Assembly: GCA_945872245.1 (NCBI GenBank)
Contig: CAMBZB010000039.1
Location: forward strand, 1-19,992
Source: Flavobacterium psychrophilum
GTDB lineage: Bacteria; Bacteroidota; Bacteroidia; Flavobacteriales; Flavobacteriaceae
Reading direction: 5' to 3'
DNA: 19,992 nucleotides
A model generated the notes under the pieces. It was not told the DNA's origin. It did no database searches and saw only the letters and a program-made list of their open reading frames with translations. Positions 1 to 7,583 of this stretch are shown one piece after another. The position numbers were made by a program, and so were the translations under genes. The first letter of the stretch is position 1. Each line of letters opens with the position of its first letter.

Positions 1-147
1 ATAATCCGCAAAGTCTCCCAACCAACCCTCTGCATTATTCATAAAATTAAAAGTAAATTCTTTGGGTTCAACGAAATTATCGTCTTTTTCACACCCCGCA
101 AGAGTGAATAGTAAAACTGTAAGTACACTAGCAAATAGTTTGTTCAT
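1..147 (-). CDS. Putative lipoprotein, N-terminal part (runs off the left edge)
   Basis: Only the first 49 residues lie in the window; the gene continues beyond base 1. The start is the ATG at 147-145. The N-terminus is a classic lipoprotein signal: MNK, then a hydrophobic stretch, then the lipobox LAGC with the lipidated cysteine at residue 19. It is followed by the acidic, flexible stretch (EKDDN) often seen after the cysteine in Bacteroidetes lipoproteins. The rest (ending GWLGDFADY) matches what I recall of an uncharacterised flavobacterial lipoprotein group carrying a DFADY-type motif, but that is from memory. The expected location is an outer or periplasmic membrane anchor. Function unknown. 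No TAnnTTTG promoter is seen directly upstream. Confidence 0.75.
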   Translation of the reverse strand, partial: MNKLFASVLTVLLFTLAGCEKDDNFVEPKEFTFNFMNNAEGWLGDFADY

Positions 148-299
148 TTATTTATTCATTTAATATTGCCTACTCTAATCGGTTTTCGACATTCCCCGTT
201 CCTACTATTTTGTTTTTTTGTCGATTTTCAGATAAGTTCGACTCTTTTTAATCAATTGAATTCTTCGAGGTTCTACCTTGGGGTTATAGAGGAAAGTTT

Positions 300-316
300 G
301 AAAACCTAAGGTTTTC
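300..316. repeat. Short perfect inverted repeat
   Basis: GAAAACCT at 300-307 and AGGTTTTC at 309-316 form an 8/8 inverted repeat around a single A. It lies in the 233-base gap between two minus-strand lipoprotein genes. With a one-base spacer it would be a tight hairpin or a dyad protein site. No U-run follows on either strand, so it is not a textbook terminator. Confidence 0.35.
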
Positions 317-348
317 ATAAAACTAAAAAATTACTTTCTTCCGATTGA

Positions 349-374
349 TACCTCGATGGCTCTGCCTCGGGGTA
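349..374 (-). terminator. Hairpin downstream of the Cys-rich lipoprotein gene (terminator or repeat-type element)
   Basis: Read on the minus strand, TACCCCGA-GGC-AGA-GCC-A-TCGAGGTA folds into a GC-rich hairpin: an 8-bp outer stem with one mismatch, a bulged A and a 3-bp inner stem closing a 3-base loop. It starts 6 bases after the lipoprotein stop codon, which suits a 3' end or processing signal. The T-rich stretch that follows on the minus strand is some 15 bases away, so an intrinsic terminator is only one reading; a dispersed intergenic repeat is another. Confidence 0.45.
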
Positions 375-380
375 ATTCAT

Positions 381-1115
381 TTAATTTATAATTGTACAAA
401 CCTCATTGACACATCCCACTTTGTTTGGTGGCATTACATACATACAATCCGAGACAACATTGTTTTGAACATTGTATAAGTTTTCTAAATCATTGTAAGC
501 CGTTACCATTCCCTTTAAATGAGGTAAATCAACATTGTTTGAAAAAACTAAATACTCATTTGGACCACCACAAGCTTTGGAACCAAAGCCAATAAAACTA
601 CACCCCAAACTTTCTGAACAATTAAACAAGTTAATATAAGCAATGATTTCTTGCTTTTTAGCCTCCAACTCTGCTACCGTAACTTTTGCAGACTCTTTAA
701 TTAGTTCATAACTAATGGCATCCGCACCATTGCCTAAAATAGTAAGGGTAGTTCCGTCAGAACCTAAGGAACAATTAATTGTTATGGAATCCCCTCCAGA
801 ATGGCCATCTGTAACTAAAATAAAATTAGTTCCATTTTCTTGAATAGAAAAATCAAAGGTTCCTATACCAATTGGCGAATAAGTATCATTAATTGATGTT
901 GCTTTTTTTACTGTCAAAGTTTTACTTGTTTTATTGAAATCAAATAAGATATGACCGGAATTGTATTTGTCATGAATCCCTGCAATGCCGCCAGAGGCTG
1001 TTTTCAAACTCCAAACTCCTTCAAGTGAGCTAGCGCCGACAACCGAAGCTTCTGTATTACAGCTAATTGAAATAAAAAAAACAGAGAAACTAAGGTAAAA
1101 AAATAATTTTTTCAT
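381..1115 (-). CDS. Two-domain lipoprotein: lipocalin-like N-terminal domain plus Cys-rich C-terminal domain
   Basis: A 244-residue protein starting at ATG 1115-1113. A lipoprotein signal peptide ends in SISC with the lipidated cysteine at residue 19, so membrane anchoring after export is expected. Residues about 31-140 begin EGVWSL and alternate short beta-type segments, like lipocalin-like domains common in Bacteroidetes lipoproteins. Residues 141-158 are helical and charged. Residues about 160-244 form a second domain with six cysteines (166, 172, 182, 224, 235, 240) around the motif GFGSKACGGP and a late SDC...PP...C...C pattern. I recall similar stand-alone Cys-rich modules in other bacterial envelope proteins, without a known function. 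Even cysteine number and export suggest three disulfides (inference). It is monocistronic as far as spacing shows. Confidence 0.75.
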   Translation of the reverse strand: MKKLFFYLSFSVFFISISCNTEASVVGASSLEGVWSLKTASGGIAGIHDKYNSGHILFDFNKTSKTLTVKKATSINDTYSPIGIGTFDFSIQENGTNFILVTDGHSGGDSITINCSLGSDGTTLTILGNGADAISYELIKESAKVTVAELEAKKQEIIAYINLFNCSESLGCSFIGFGSKACGGPNEYLVFSNNVDLPHLKGMVTAYNDLENLYNVQNNVVSDCMYVMPPNKVGCVNEVCTIIN

Positions 1116-1249
1116 AATAAATTAAAGTTAAAAAGTTAATATATTAATTAGGATACAAAAATTTGAAATGGTTGCGTATAAAAACTGATAAATTAAAAAT
1201 ATATTTTGAACCTACTAATTAGCGAATGTAAAGAAAATGGATTTGTTTA

Positions 1250-1277
1250 AAATAAAAATAGCCATCAAATGATGGCT
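1250..1277 (-). terminator. Intrinsic terminator of the RDD gene
   Basis: AGCCATCA (1260-1267) and TGATGGCT (1270-1277) are a perfect 8-bp inverted repeat with a 2-base centre. On the minus strand the hairpin is followed by ATTTTTATTTT, giving a U-rich tail. It lies about 20 bases past the RDD stop codon. Its stem core is the same as in the nrdA terminator. Confidence 0.8.
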
Positions 1278-1298
1278 GAATCTATTATTCTAATCACC

Positions 1299-1778
1299 TC
1301 AAGGAAACAAAAATGCACCCTTTTTTTTGTTGAAATCATGTTTTCGCACCACATAAGTATCCGAAAATAAATCGTGCAATCCCCTTATGTTAGTTCCTAA
1401 AAAAGTAAGGCATTCCAAAGGAATAAAACGGGAAAGTGTTCGAATGATAATCGCATGTGTTTTTGGTCTTGAACCGTCTTTTGCCACCACAATTGTTTTG
1501 GTGAAATACTTGGCAAAAGTTCTGTAAAAATAAGCTTCGGTCAAAAAATAATAGGAAAAAAGAATCGCAAACCAAAAAAACAATCTTTGAAAAGTTGTTG
1601 TCGATTCAACCCAACCTGATAAGTTGTAATTATTTGTGATATCCCCAATGATAACAATCGTTGTAGCAATGCTAACCAAGATAGTATGGACAATCAATAA
1701 ATCGAGGATGCAATTCAGAAAACGTTGCCCTCGTGTTGCCAATACATCATCTGTAACGGTGAATTGATTATTTTTCAT
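1299..1778 (-). CDS. RDD family membrane protein
   Basis: A 159-residue integral membrane protein. The family signature is visible: an Arg-rich entry into the first helix (ATRGQRFLNCILDLLI, R16/R19 and D26), a conserved basic block before the third helix (RTLSRF, R113/R117), and the terminal HDLFSDTYVV stretch (135-144). Membrane segments lie at about 24-46 and 65-85, with a weaker one near 112-130. RDD proteins are mostly of unknown role; some members have been linked to ion or sodium/proton exchange, but nothing here points to a substrate. It starts at ATG 1778-1776, about 50 bases downstream of an exact TATATTTG motif, and is followed by its own terminator, so it is likely transcribed alone. 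Confidence 0.88.
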   Translation of the reverse strand: MKNNQFTVTDDVLATRGQRFLNCILDLLIVHTILVSIATTIVIIGDITNNYNLSGWVESTTTFQRLFFWFAILFSYYFLTEAYFYRTFAKYFTKTIVVAKDGSRPKTHAIIIRTLSRFIPLECLTFLGTNIRGLHDLFSDTYVVRKHDFNKKKGAFLFP

Positions 1779-1830
1779 TTTGAAGATTTTTAATATCTAT
1801 GAAAAACGTTTTTTATAGCGATAAGTCCCT

Positions 1831-1838
1831 CAAATATA
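1831..1838 (-). promoter_or_regulatory. Candidate promoter -7 element (TAnnTTTG) for the RDD gene
   Basis: The minus strand reads TATATTTG, an exact match to the Bacteroidetes -7 consensus TAnnTTTG, about 52 bases before the ATG. No exact -33 TTG is present; a TTC sits 20 bases upstream. Confidence 0.5.
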
Positions 1839-1955
1839 GTGAATTATTTTTTAAAAATGAACTTTTAATGGCAGGAAACAGGTTCGATTAAAGTGAAAAT
1901 CCATTTGTTTTTCTTTAAAAAAGCAAAAGATTGAAATAGAAAGCCTGAAACAACT

Positions 1956-1988
1956 CAAAAAAAAACAGCCATCATTAGGATGGCTGTT
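1956..1988 (-). terminator. Intrinsic terminator of nrdA
   Basis: AACAGCCATC (1964-1973) and GATGGCTGTT (1979-1988) form a perfect 10-bp stem with a 5-base loop. On the minus strand it is followed directly by a run of T (complement of the A-run ending at 1963). It sits 22 bases after the nrdA stop. Textbook rho-independent terminator. Confidence 0.9.
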
Positions 1989-2010
1989 TATATAATTAAT
2001 TTGGGATTTT

Positions 2011-4443
2011 TTAAGACCCACACATTTCGCAATCTTCAGGACCAGCATTTTTTGCCAATTCGATCATGGCTCGGTATTCTTCTAAAGACATTTCTGCGGG
2101 TTCGTCTAAAACCGCAATAGGCTGTAATACTTGTTCCGTAGCGGGTTGTTCTTTAACTTCTAATGGCTCTGCTTTTTTGTCGTTGTTCAGGGTAAATTTT
2201 ATCGCATCTACAGCGGCTTTGGTTCTTAAGTAGTACATTCCTGTTTTTAATCCAGATTGCCAAGCGTAAAAGTGCATGGAGGTCAATTTAGAATAATTCG
2301 CATTTTGCATAAACAAGTTTAACGATTGCGATTGGTCCACAAAATAACCACGCTGACGGGACATATCGATAATGTCTTTCATTGACATTTCCCAAACCGT
2401 TTTATACAATTCCTTCAGGTCTTGCGGAATATCTAAGTCTTGGACAGAACCGTTGTTTCGCATCAATTCTTGCTTCAAAGTTTCGTTCCAAAGTCCACGT
2501 TCTACCAAGTCATTCAACAAATGCTTGTTTACCACAATAAACTCTCCCGAAAGCACACGTCTGGTATAGATATTAGAAGTATACGGTTCGAATGCTTCAT
2601 TGTTGCCTAAAATCTGTGAGGTCGAGGCGGTTGGCATTGGTGCAACCAAAAGTGAGTTTCTAACACCGTGTTTCATCACTTCTTTTCTCAAGGATGACCA
2701 ATCCCATCGTCCTGAAAGTTCTTCGTCTTTCATTCCCCAGAGGTTGTGTTGGAATTCCCCTTGCGAAATTGGTGACCCTTTGAAAGTAGAATACGGACCT
2801 TCTTCTTTAGCTAATTCCATTGAAGCGGTTACGGCTGCAAAGTATAAGGTTTCGAAAATTTCCTGGTTTAATTTCTTGGCTTCATCACCGGTGAAAGGCA
2901 AACGCATCATAATGAAAGCATCGGCAAGACCTTGCACTCCCAGACCAATCGGACGGTGACGCATATTCGAGTTTTCGGCTTCTTGTACGGGATAATAATT
3001 TCTGTCGATAACCTTATTCAAGTTTCTAGTCACCCGTTTGGTAACGGTAAATAGCAATTCGTGGTTGAATTGTTTGTTCTCCACAAACATGGGCAACGAA
3101 ATGGAAGCCAAATTACAAACCGCAATTTCGTCACTTGATGTGTATTCCATAATCTCGGTACACAAATTCGATGAGCGAATAGTTCCAAGATTTTTTTGGT
3201 TTGATTTACGGTTTGCTGCATCTTTGTACAACATATATGGTGTTCCGGTTTCGATTTGCGATTCCAGAATTTTCTCCCATAATTCGTGGGCTTTGATGGT
3301 TTTTCTTCCTTTACCCGCTTTTTCGTAATCCGTGTACAATTTTTCGAATTCCTCTCCGTGAACGTCATACAAACCTGGACATTCATTCGGACACATTAGC
3401 GTCCAAGGGCCGTCATCTTGTACTCTTTTCATAAACAAATCCGAAGTCCACATCGCAAAGAATAAATCTCTGGCGCGCATTTCTTCTTTTCCGGTATTCT
3501 TTTTTAAATCCAAGAACTCAAAAATATCGGCGTGCCAAGTTTCGATATAAATTGCAAAACTTCCTTTACGCTTTCCACCACCTTGATCTACATAACGAGC
3601 CGTATCATTGAAAACTCTCAACATCGGTACAATTCCGTTCGAAGTCCCGTTGGTTCCACGAATATATGATCCCGTTGCACGAACGTTGTGAATAGAAAGT
3701 CCAACACCACCGGCAGATTGCGATATTTTTGCGGTATTTTTCAAAGTGTCATAAATGCCGTCGATACTGTCGTCTTTCATTGCCAAAAGGAAACAAGAGG
3801 ACATTTGAGGCTTGGGAGTTCCCGCATTAAATAAGGTTGGTGTAGCGTGGGTAAAGAATTTTTTCGACATCAAGTCATACGTTTCTATAACCGATTTCAA
3901 ATCCCCTAAGTGAATTCCAACCGAAACACGCATCAACATGTGTTGTGGTCTTTCCACTATTTTTCCGTTGATTTTAAGCAAGTACGAACGTTCCAAAGTT
4001 TTGAATCCAAAATAATCGTAATTGAAATCTCTGTTGTATATAATGTGCGAATCCAAAAATTCGGAATTTTCCATAATTACTTTATGTACCTCTTCAGACA
4101 ACAAGGGAGCTTCCTGTCCATTTCTCGGATTGACATAATGATACATTTCGTTCATTGTTTCCGAGAATGATTTTTTGGTATTAGAATGCAAATTAGAAAT
4201 GGCAATTCTGGCAGCCAATTGTGCATAATCTGGATGCGCAATGGTCATTGAAGCTGCGGTTTCGGCAGCAAGATTATCTAATTCTGACGTTGAAACTCCA
4301 TCGTAAAGTCCTTCTATCACTCGCATTGCCACTTTAACGGCATCTACTAAATCATTTAAACCATAACATAGTTTTTTAATTCTATCCGTGATTTTGTCAA
4401 ACATTACTGGCTCCTTGTGGCCGTCTCTTTTTACTACGTACAT
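2011..4443 (-). CDS. nrdA: Ribonucleoside-diphosphate reductase, large (alpha) subunit, class Ia
   Basis: The 810-residue catalytic subunit of ribonucleotide reductase, which reduces NDPs to dNDPs together with NrdB. Residues about 1-90 form an ATP-cone ([16 protein letters not shown] near the start), so overall activity control by ATP/dATP is expected. Active-site residues are in place: C217 (MSSCFLL), the NLCTE block N426/C428/E430 and C443 (AVCNLAS). The loop [20 protein letters not shown] lies at about 602-621. The radical-transfer tyrosine pair is Y737/Y738 (GMYYLRT). The C-terminal tail after about residue 755 is flexible and ends CEMCGS, giving the redox-shuttle pair C805/C808. The sequence style is that of eukaryote-like class Ia enzymes. 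It lies downstream of nrdB in the same direction, with a 214-base gap holding an inverted-repeat element. No clear promoter of its own is seen. Confidence 0.97.
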   Translation of the reverse strand: MYVVKRDGHKEPVMFDKITDRIKKLCYGLNDLVDAVKVAMRVIEGLYDGVSTSELDNLAAETAASMTIAHPDYAQLAARIAISNLHSNTKKSFSETMNEMYHYVNPRNGQEAPLLSEEVHKVIMENSEFLDSHIIYNRDFNYDYFGFKTLERSYLLKINGKIVERPQHMLMRVSVGIHLGDLKSVIETYDLMSKKFFTHATPTLFNAGTPKPQMSSCFLLAMKDDSIDGIYDTLKNTAKISQSAGGVGLSIHNVRATGSYIRGTNGTSNGIVPMLRVFNDTARYVDQGGGKRKGSFAIYIETWHADIFEFLDLKKNTGKEEMRARDLFFAMWTSDLFMKRVQDDGPWTLMCPNECPGLYDVHGEEFEKLYTDYEKAGKGRKTIKAHELWEKILESQIETGTPYMLYKDAANRKSNQKNLGTIRSSNLCTEIMEYTSSDEIAVCNLASISLPMFVENKQFNHELLFTVTKRVTRNLNKVIDRNYYPVQEAENSNMRHRPIGLGVQGLADAFIMMRLPFTGDEAKKLNQEIFETLYFAAVTASMELAKEEGPYSTFKGSPISQGEFQHNLWGMKDEELSGRWDWSSLRKEVMKHGVRNSLLVAPMPTASTSQILGNNEAFEPYTSNIYTRRVLSGEFIVVNKHLLNDLVERGLWNETLKQELMRNNGSVQDLDIPQDLKELYKTVWEMSMKDIIDMSRQRGYFVDQSQSLNLFMQNANYSKLTSMHFYAWQSGLKTGMYYLRTKAAVDAIKFTLNNDKKAEPLEVKEQPATEQVLQPIAVLDEPAEMSLEEYRAMIELAKNAGPEDCEMCGS

Positions 4444-4541
4444 AATCTTGTCTGTTTTTTAAAATAGAAAATCCCTTTCCTATTTTGGTGAATTTGTATT
4501 ACTGTTTTTGGGAAACTAATCCCGGGTATTAATTTGTGTTA

Positions 4542-4652
4542 TTTGCAACGAAGACACAAAGACACAAAGTTCTTTTTGGCTTTGGTATTTATAGTAAGAT
4601 TTTAGTCTTTTCTTTTATAATTTTCTTCGTGACTTGATGCCTTCACGGCAAA
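4542..4652. mobile_element. Degenerate MITE-like inverted-repeat element between nrdB and nrdA
   Basis: A 28-base left end (4542-4569: TTTGC, then GAAG-ACA-style periodic repeats ending ACACAAAG) matches the reverse complement of 4625-4652 at about 20 of 28 positions. The two ends enclose about 55 AT-rich bases with no coding potential. The ends resemble the widespread intergenic sequences of the type 'CCACAAAGACACAAAG ... CTTTGTGTCTTCGTGGC' that I recall from many bacterial genomes, Bacteroidetes included. No target-site duplication is obvious and the arms have diverged, so this looks like an old, immobile copy. It occupies half of the nrdB-nrdA gap and could form a long imperfect hairpin in a joint transcript. 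Confidence 0.55.
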
Positions 4653-4657
4653 AAATA

Positions 4658-5635
4658 TTAAAAATCGGCGTCGAAGCTAATTTTTTGGGCATCTGAATCA
4701 GTGTTCATTACACCTGCTTTTTGATATTCGGCTACTTTCTTTTCGAAGAAATTTGTTTTTCCTTGAAGCGAAATCATATCCATAAAATCAAAAGGGTTTG
4801 CTGTATTATATTCTCTTTTGCAACCTAATTCAACCAACAATCTGTCGGTTACAAACTCTAGGTATTGCGTCATCAAGGTGGCGTTCATTCCAATCAAGCT
4901 CACCGGGATCGACTCGGTGATGAATTCTCTTTCGATGTTCAACGCATCGACGATAATTTCCCTGATACGTGCTTTAGAAACTTTGTGTTTCAAATGATGG
5001 TTGTGTAAATGCACCGCGAAATCACAGTGAACGCCTTCATCACGAGAAATCAATTCATTGGAGAATGTCAAACCAGGCATCAATCCGCGTTTTTTCAACC
5101 AAAAAATAGAGCAAAAACTACCCGAGAAGAAAATTCCCTCCACGGCTGCAAAAGCGATTAATCTTTCGGCAAAAGAATCTGATTCTATCCATTTTAAAGC
5201 CCACTCCGCTTTTTTCTTGATGGCAGGAAAAACATCTATTGCAGTAAATAATTGTGTTTTTTCAGCTTCATCCTTTACATAAGTGTCAATCAAAAGAGAA
5301 TAGGTTTCGCTGTGGATGTTTTCCATCATAATCTGGAAACCATAGAAGAATTTTGCTTCAGCATATTGAACTTCATTCACAAAATTTTCAGCAAGATTCT
5401 CGTTTACTATTCCGTCAGAAGCAGCAAAAAAAGCAAGGATATGTTTTACAAAATACCTTTCGTCATCACTTAATTTGTTGTTCCAATCGTTCAAATCCTG
5501 GGATAAATCTATTTCCTCAGCTGTCCAGAAACTAGCTTCCATTTTTTTGTAAAACTCCCAAATATCTTGGTGTTTGATAGGGAAAATTACGAAACGACTC
5601 TTATTTTCTTGTAGGATTGGTTCAACTTGTGACAT
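4658..5635 (-). CDS. nrdB: Ribonucleoside-diphosphate reductase, small (beta) subunit, class Ia
   Basis: The 325-residue radical-generating subunit of ribonucleotide reductase. By alignment from memory to mouse R2, all di-iron ligands are present: D43 (EEIDLSQD), E105 and H108 (MMENIHSE), E166 (AAVEGIFF), and E200 and H203 ([10 protein letters not shown]). The radical tyrosine is Y112 (IHSETYSLL). Presence of this Tyr places it with class Ia/Ib enzymes, and the sequence is strongly eukaryote-like ([31 protein letters not shown]). The C-terminus FDADF matches the R2 tail that docks into the large subunit. It starts at ATG 5635-5633. Two exact TAnnTTTG motifs lie upstream, making this the probable first gene of an nrdB-nrdA unit; no terminator other than the inverted-repeat element separates the two. 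Confidence 0.97.
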   Translation of the reverse strand: MSQVEPILQENKSRFVIFPIKHQDIWEFYKKMEASFWTAEEIDLSQDLNDWNNKLSDDERYFVKHILAFFAASDGIVNENLAENFVNEVQYAEAKFFYGFQIMMENIHSETYSLLIDTYVKDEAEKTQLFTAIDVFPAIKKKAEWALKWIESDSFAERLIAFAAVEGIFFSGSFCSIFWLKKRGLMPGLTFSNELISRDEGVHCDFAVHLHNHHLKHKVSKARIREIIVDALNIEREFITESIPVSLIGMNATLMTQYLEFVTDRLLVELGCKREYNTANPFDFMDMISLQGKTNFFEKKVAEYQKAGVMNTDSDAQKISFDADF

Positions 5636-5722
5636 TGCTATTTTTTGTTTTTTTGAGATTTTAACGAAATATTATGTTTTCGACGACTACAAAGATTGTG
5701 ATTTCTTACGGTTTTAAAAAGT

Positions 5723-5730
5723 CAAACTTA
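5723..5730 (-). promoter_or_regulatory. Candidate -7 element (TAnnTTTG) for nrdB, proximal
   Basis: The minus strand reads TAAGTTTG, about 88 bases before the nrdB ATG. A TTG lies about 24 bases upstream, slightly beyond the usual 17-23 spacing. A second exact match (TACATTTG) lies further upstream, so the true start is ambiguous. Confidence 0.4.
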
Positions 5731-5754
5731 TTCACAATCGGGCATAGTTTTTAA

Positions 5755-5762
5755 CAAATGTA
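5755..5762 (-). promoter_or_regulatory. Candidate -7 element (TAnnTTTG) for nrdB, distal
   Basis: The minus strand reads TACATTTG, exact to consensus. No TTG is found at the expected -33 spacing, only TGTG. Together with 5723-5730 this gives two possible starts for nrdB. Confidence 0.35.
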
Positions 5763-5779
5763 AGAAATTAAAATAGCAC

Positions 5780-5806
5780 ACATATAAATATTAAATTATT
5801 ATATGT
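5780..5806. repeat. Dyad upstream of nrdB (possible operator)
   Basis: ACATATAA (5780-5787) and TTATATGT (5799-5806) form an 8/8 inverted repeat with an 11-base AT spacer, just upstream of the distal nrdB promoter candidate. Centre-to-centre spacing is about two helical turns, which suits a dimeric regulator. It does not match the NrdR-box consensus I know. AT-only dyads arise easily in such DNA. Confidence 0.25.
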
Positions 5807-5897
5807 CAGTGATTTAAAAACAACAACATATCACAAGGTACTGTAAAATATGGGGTTTAAAAAAATCAGGAATGATTAAAATATAATTTTAAAAAAA

Positions 5898-6464
5898 TTA
5901 TTTTTTCAAGTCTTGGTACACTTTTTCAAGTTCTAAATACCAATCTTCGCCAAATCTACGAATGAGTGCTTCTTTGACAAATTTATAAACTGGCACTTCG
6001 AGTTCCTTGCCCAAAGAACAGGCATCGTCGCAAATGTCCCACTTGTCATAATTAACAGCAGCAAATTCTGTAAAATCTTTGACACGAATGGGATACAAAT
6101 GACAAGAAACCGGTTTTTTCCAGTCCACTACTCCTTGATTGTAAGCTTGTTCGATGCCGCAGAGTGCAGTTTTTCCGTCAAAGATGACGTAAGCGCAATC
6201 TTTATTATCAATTAATGGCGTTTCTAGATCTCCATCGGTGCCTTTGGCCCAAGTTCCTTGCGCTTCAATGGCAGCAATACCTTCTTTGCGAAGAAATGGT
6301 TTTACTTTTGGATAAATATCTTCCAAAATTTTGGTTTCAGCTTCACTCAAAGGTGCGCCAGCGTCGCCATCGACACAACATGCGCCTTTGCAAGCCGATA
6401 AATTACAGACAAATTCTTTTTCGAGAATATCTTCGGAGACAATGGTTTTTCCAAGTTGAAACAT
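5898..6464 (-). CDS. DUF3109 family Cys-rich protein
   Basis: A 188-residue cytoplasmic protein (no signal peptide) of the DUF3109 family. The N-terminal signature is clear: [14 protein letters not shown] with cysteines 20, 25, 29 and 30, then [11 protein letters not shown]. Further cysteines at 90, 102, 121 (VSCHLYPIR), 145 and 149 (WDICDDAC) complete a nine-Cys pattern similar in style to YkgJ-type CxxCxxCC proteins, which suggests metal or Fe-S binding (inference; the family has no proven function that I know). The start at ATG 6464-6462 is supported by the family N-terminus. An exact TATCTTTG promoter motif ends only 4 bases before the ATG, inside a perfect dyad, so the mRNA may be leaderless. 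It is separated from nrdB by 262 bases. Confidence 0.88.
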   Translation of the reverse strand: MFQLGKTIVSEDILEKEFVCNLSACKGACCVDGDAGAPLSEAETKILEDIYPKVKPFLRKEGIAAIEAQGTWAKGTDGDLETPLIDNKDCAYVIFDGKTALCGIEQAYNQGVVDWKKPVSCHLYPIRVKDFTEFAAVNYDKWDICDDACSLGKELEVPVYKFVKEALIRRFGEDWYLELEKVYQDLKK

Positions 6465-6465
6465 T

Positions 6466-6484
6466 TTGCAAAGATACTTTGCAA
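6466..6484. promoter_or_regulatory. Perfect dyad overlapping the DUF3109 promoter
   Basis: TTGCAAAG (6466-6473) and CTTTGCAA (6477-6484) form an 8/8 inverted repeat with a 3-base spacer. It spans the -7 element and reaches to within 2 bases of the start codon. A protein bound here would block transcription; alternatively the dyad is a by-product of the promoter motif. Confidence 0.4.
6469..6476 (-). promoter_or_regulatory. -7 element (TAnnTTTG) four bases before the DUF3109 ATG
   Basis: The minus strand reads TATCTTTG-CAAA-ATG. The exact -7 consensus places the transcription start at or beside the start codon, implying a leaderless mRNA. No TTG is found at -33. Confidence 0.5.
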
Positions 6485-6679
6485 TTCTGAATTTCGAACC
6501 TTAAATTTTGAGTATCTTGTACCTATTAAACAATGGACGAATCCCGTTTTTTCATTGGATTAAAAAAACAATACTATCACTATCAATGGTTTAATTGATT
6601 CATTTTGTCTAAAAACATACTTAATTTAATCTTTAAACTGCAAAATTGAATACTTTTACTACCTAAACAAAACCAAATT

Positions 6680-7255
6680 ATGGAAATCAATTTTAAAGAG
6701 ATAGTCACCGTGGGCATGGTTCTTTTTGCCGTAATTGATATTGTCGGAACGATTCCTGTCGTGGTAGATTTGAGGGCAAAACATGGTCATATCGAATCCG
6801 AAAAAGCTTCGTTAGTGGCTGGTATTATTATGATTGTCTTTCTTTTTATAGGGGAGAAATTCTTAAATCTTATAGGAATTGATGTCCATTCATTCGCGGT
6901 GGCAGGTTCATTTGTATTGTTCTTTTTGGCTTTGGAAATGATTTTAGGCATCCGTTTGTACCGTGACGAAGCCATAGGTTCCGCATCAGTTGTCCCTCTT
7001 GCCTTTCCTTTAATCGCAGGAGCCGGAACAATGACTACGCTTTTATCCCTAAAAGCGGAATTCCAGACCATAAATATCATTGCTGCTATAATTTTAAATA
7101 TCATTTTGGTTTATGTCGTTCTGAAACTATCGGCCAAAATCGAAAAAATGTTGGGCGAGAATGGATTGGGGGTTATTCGCAAGACTTTCGGCGTGGTACT
7201 TTTGGCCATTGCTGTTAAATTATTCGCCGCTAATGTTAAAGGTTTGTTCGTGTAA
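6680..7255 (+). CDS. MarC family integral membrane protein
   Basis: A 191-residue polytopic membrane protein of the MarC/UPF0056 family. Family features seen: the first helix followed by IDIVGTIPVV (about 20-28), the central RLYRDEAIGSASVVPLAFPLIAGAGTMTT block (about 93-117), where family members carry the conserved PLAxPLxxGPG-like stretch, and a C-terminal helix ending LFAANVKGLF. About six membrane segments are apparent. Despite the name, MarC itself was shown not to confer multiple antibiotic resistance; the transport role is unknown. It starts at ATG 6680; a near-consensus -7 element (TACTTTTA, 6651-6658, one mismatch) lies just upstream. It is 124 bases from the next plus-strand gene. 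Confidence 0.9.
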   Translation: MEINFKEIVTVGMVLFAVIDIVGTIPVVVDLRAKHGHIESEKASLVAGIIMIVFLFIGEKFLNLIGIDVHSFAVAGSFVLFFLALEMILGIRLYRDEAIGSASVVPLAFPLIAGAGTMTTLLSLKAEFQTINIIAAIILNIILVYVVLKLSAKIEKMLGENGLGVIRKTFGVVLLAIAVKLFAANVKGLFV

Positions 7256-7379
7256 AATAAATTTTTATAAATTTACCCCATAACGTTTATATAAGAACAA
7301 TCTTTCTTTTTTAGAAAGGAATATTTGAAAGTAAAAGTTGTCCTGAAATCTTTCTTTTTTTATTTTAAAAAACTATACT

Positions 7380-7583
7380 ATGAAAATCTTTACTAATGTT
7401 TTGGTGTCTTTGGCATTAGGGTTAATTCTTTTTAATATTAGCCTACTTGATTTCAAACATCCTCTTGAAGGAAACAGTATGGTAGCTTTCATCGGAATTG
7501 CTGCTTCACTTTGTGCCGTTTTGATTCTTTTAATTTTTAAAATGTCAAAGAAAATTGAAGAAAAAATGAATGATAAATTTTAA
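7380..7583 (+). CDS. Small two-helix membrane protein, function unknown
   Basis: A 67-residue protein with two hydrophobic helices (about 5-24 and 34-53), a short loop between them, and a basic/charged tail (KMSKKIEEKMNDKF). I do not recognise a characterised family. Its reality is supported by its position: its TAA shares a base with the ATG of the next gene (TAATG at 7581-7585), implying translational coupling with the FAD protein. A near-consensus -7 element (AATATTTG, 7320-7327, one mismatch) lies upstream. Membrane orientation is unknown; it might anchor or assist its partner (speculative). Confidence 0.65.
   Translation: MKIFTNVLVSLALGLILFNISLLDFKHPLEGNSMVAFIGIAASLCAVLILLIFKMSKKIEEKMNDKF

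Noticed and set aside
1802..1813. Palindrome AAAAACGTTTTT near the RDD start codon
   Set aside because: An A-run/T-run palindrome of this kind is likely by chance here; no second copy or motif match.
2372..4170. Several plus-strand open frames opposite nrdA (e.g. 2600-2959)
   Set aside because: They are antisense shadows of a strongly conserved gene and show no recognisable protein features.
5780..5806. NrdR box upstream of nrdB
   Set aside because: The dyad does not match the NrdR-box consensus (ACACwATATmTwGTGT) beyond the first few bases.
5883..5901. Perfect ATAATTTT/AAAATTAT hairpin at the end of the DUF3109 gene
   Set aside because: Composed only of A and T, overlaps the stop codon and is weak; such repeats are expected by chance in this DNA, so it is not called a terminator.
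7299..7360. 14-base direct repeat AATCTTTCTTTTTT (7299-7312 and 7347-7360) upstream of the small membrane protein, with AGAAAG at 7313-7318 able to pair with either
   Set aside because: Pyrimidine-rich simple sequence; an attenuator is conceivable but nothing else supports it.
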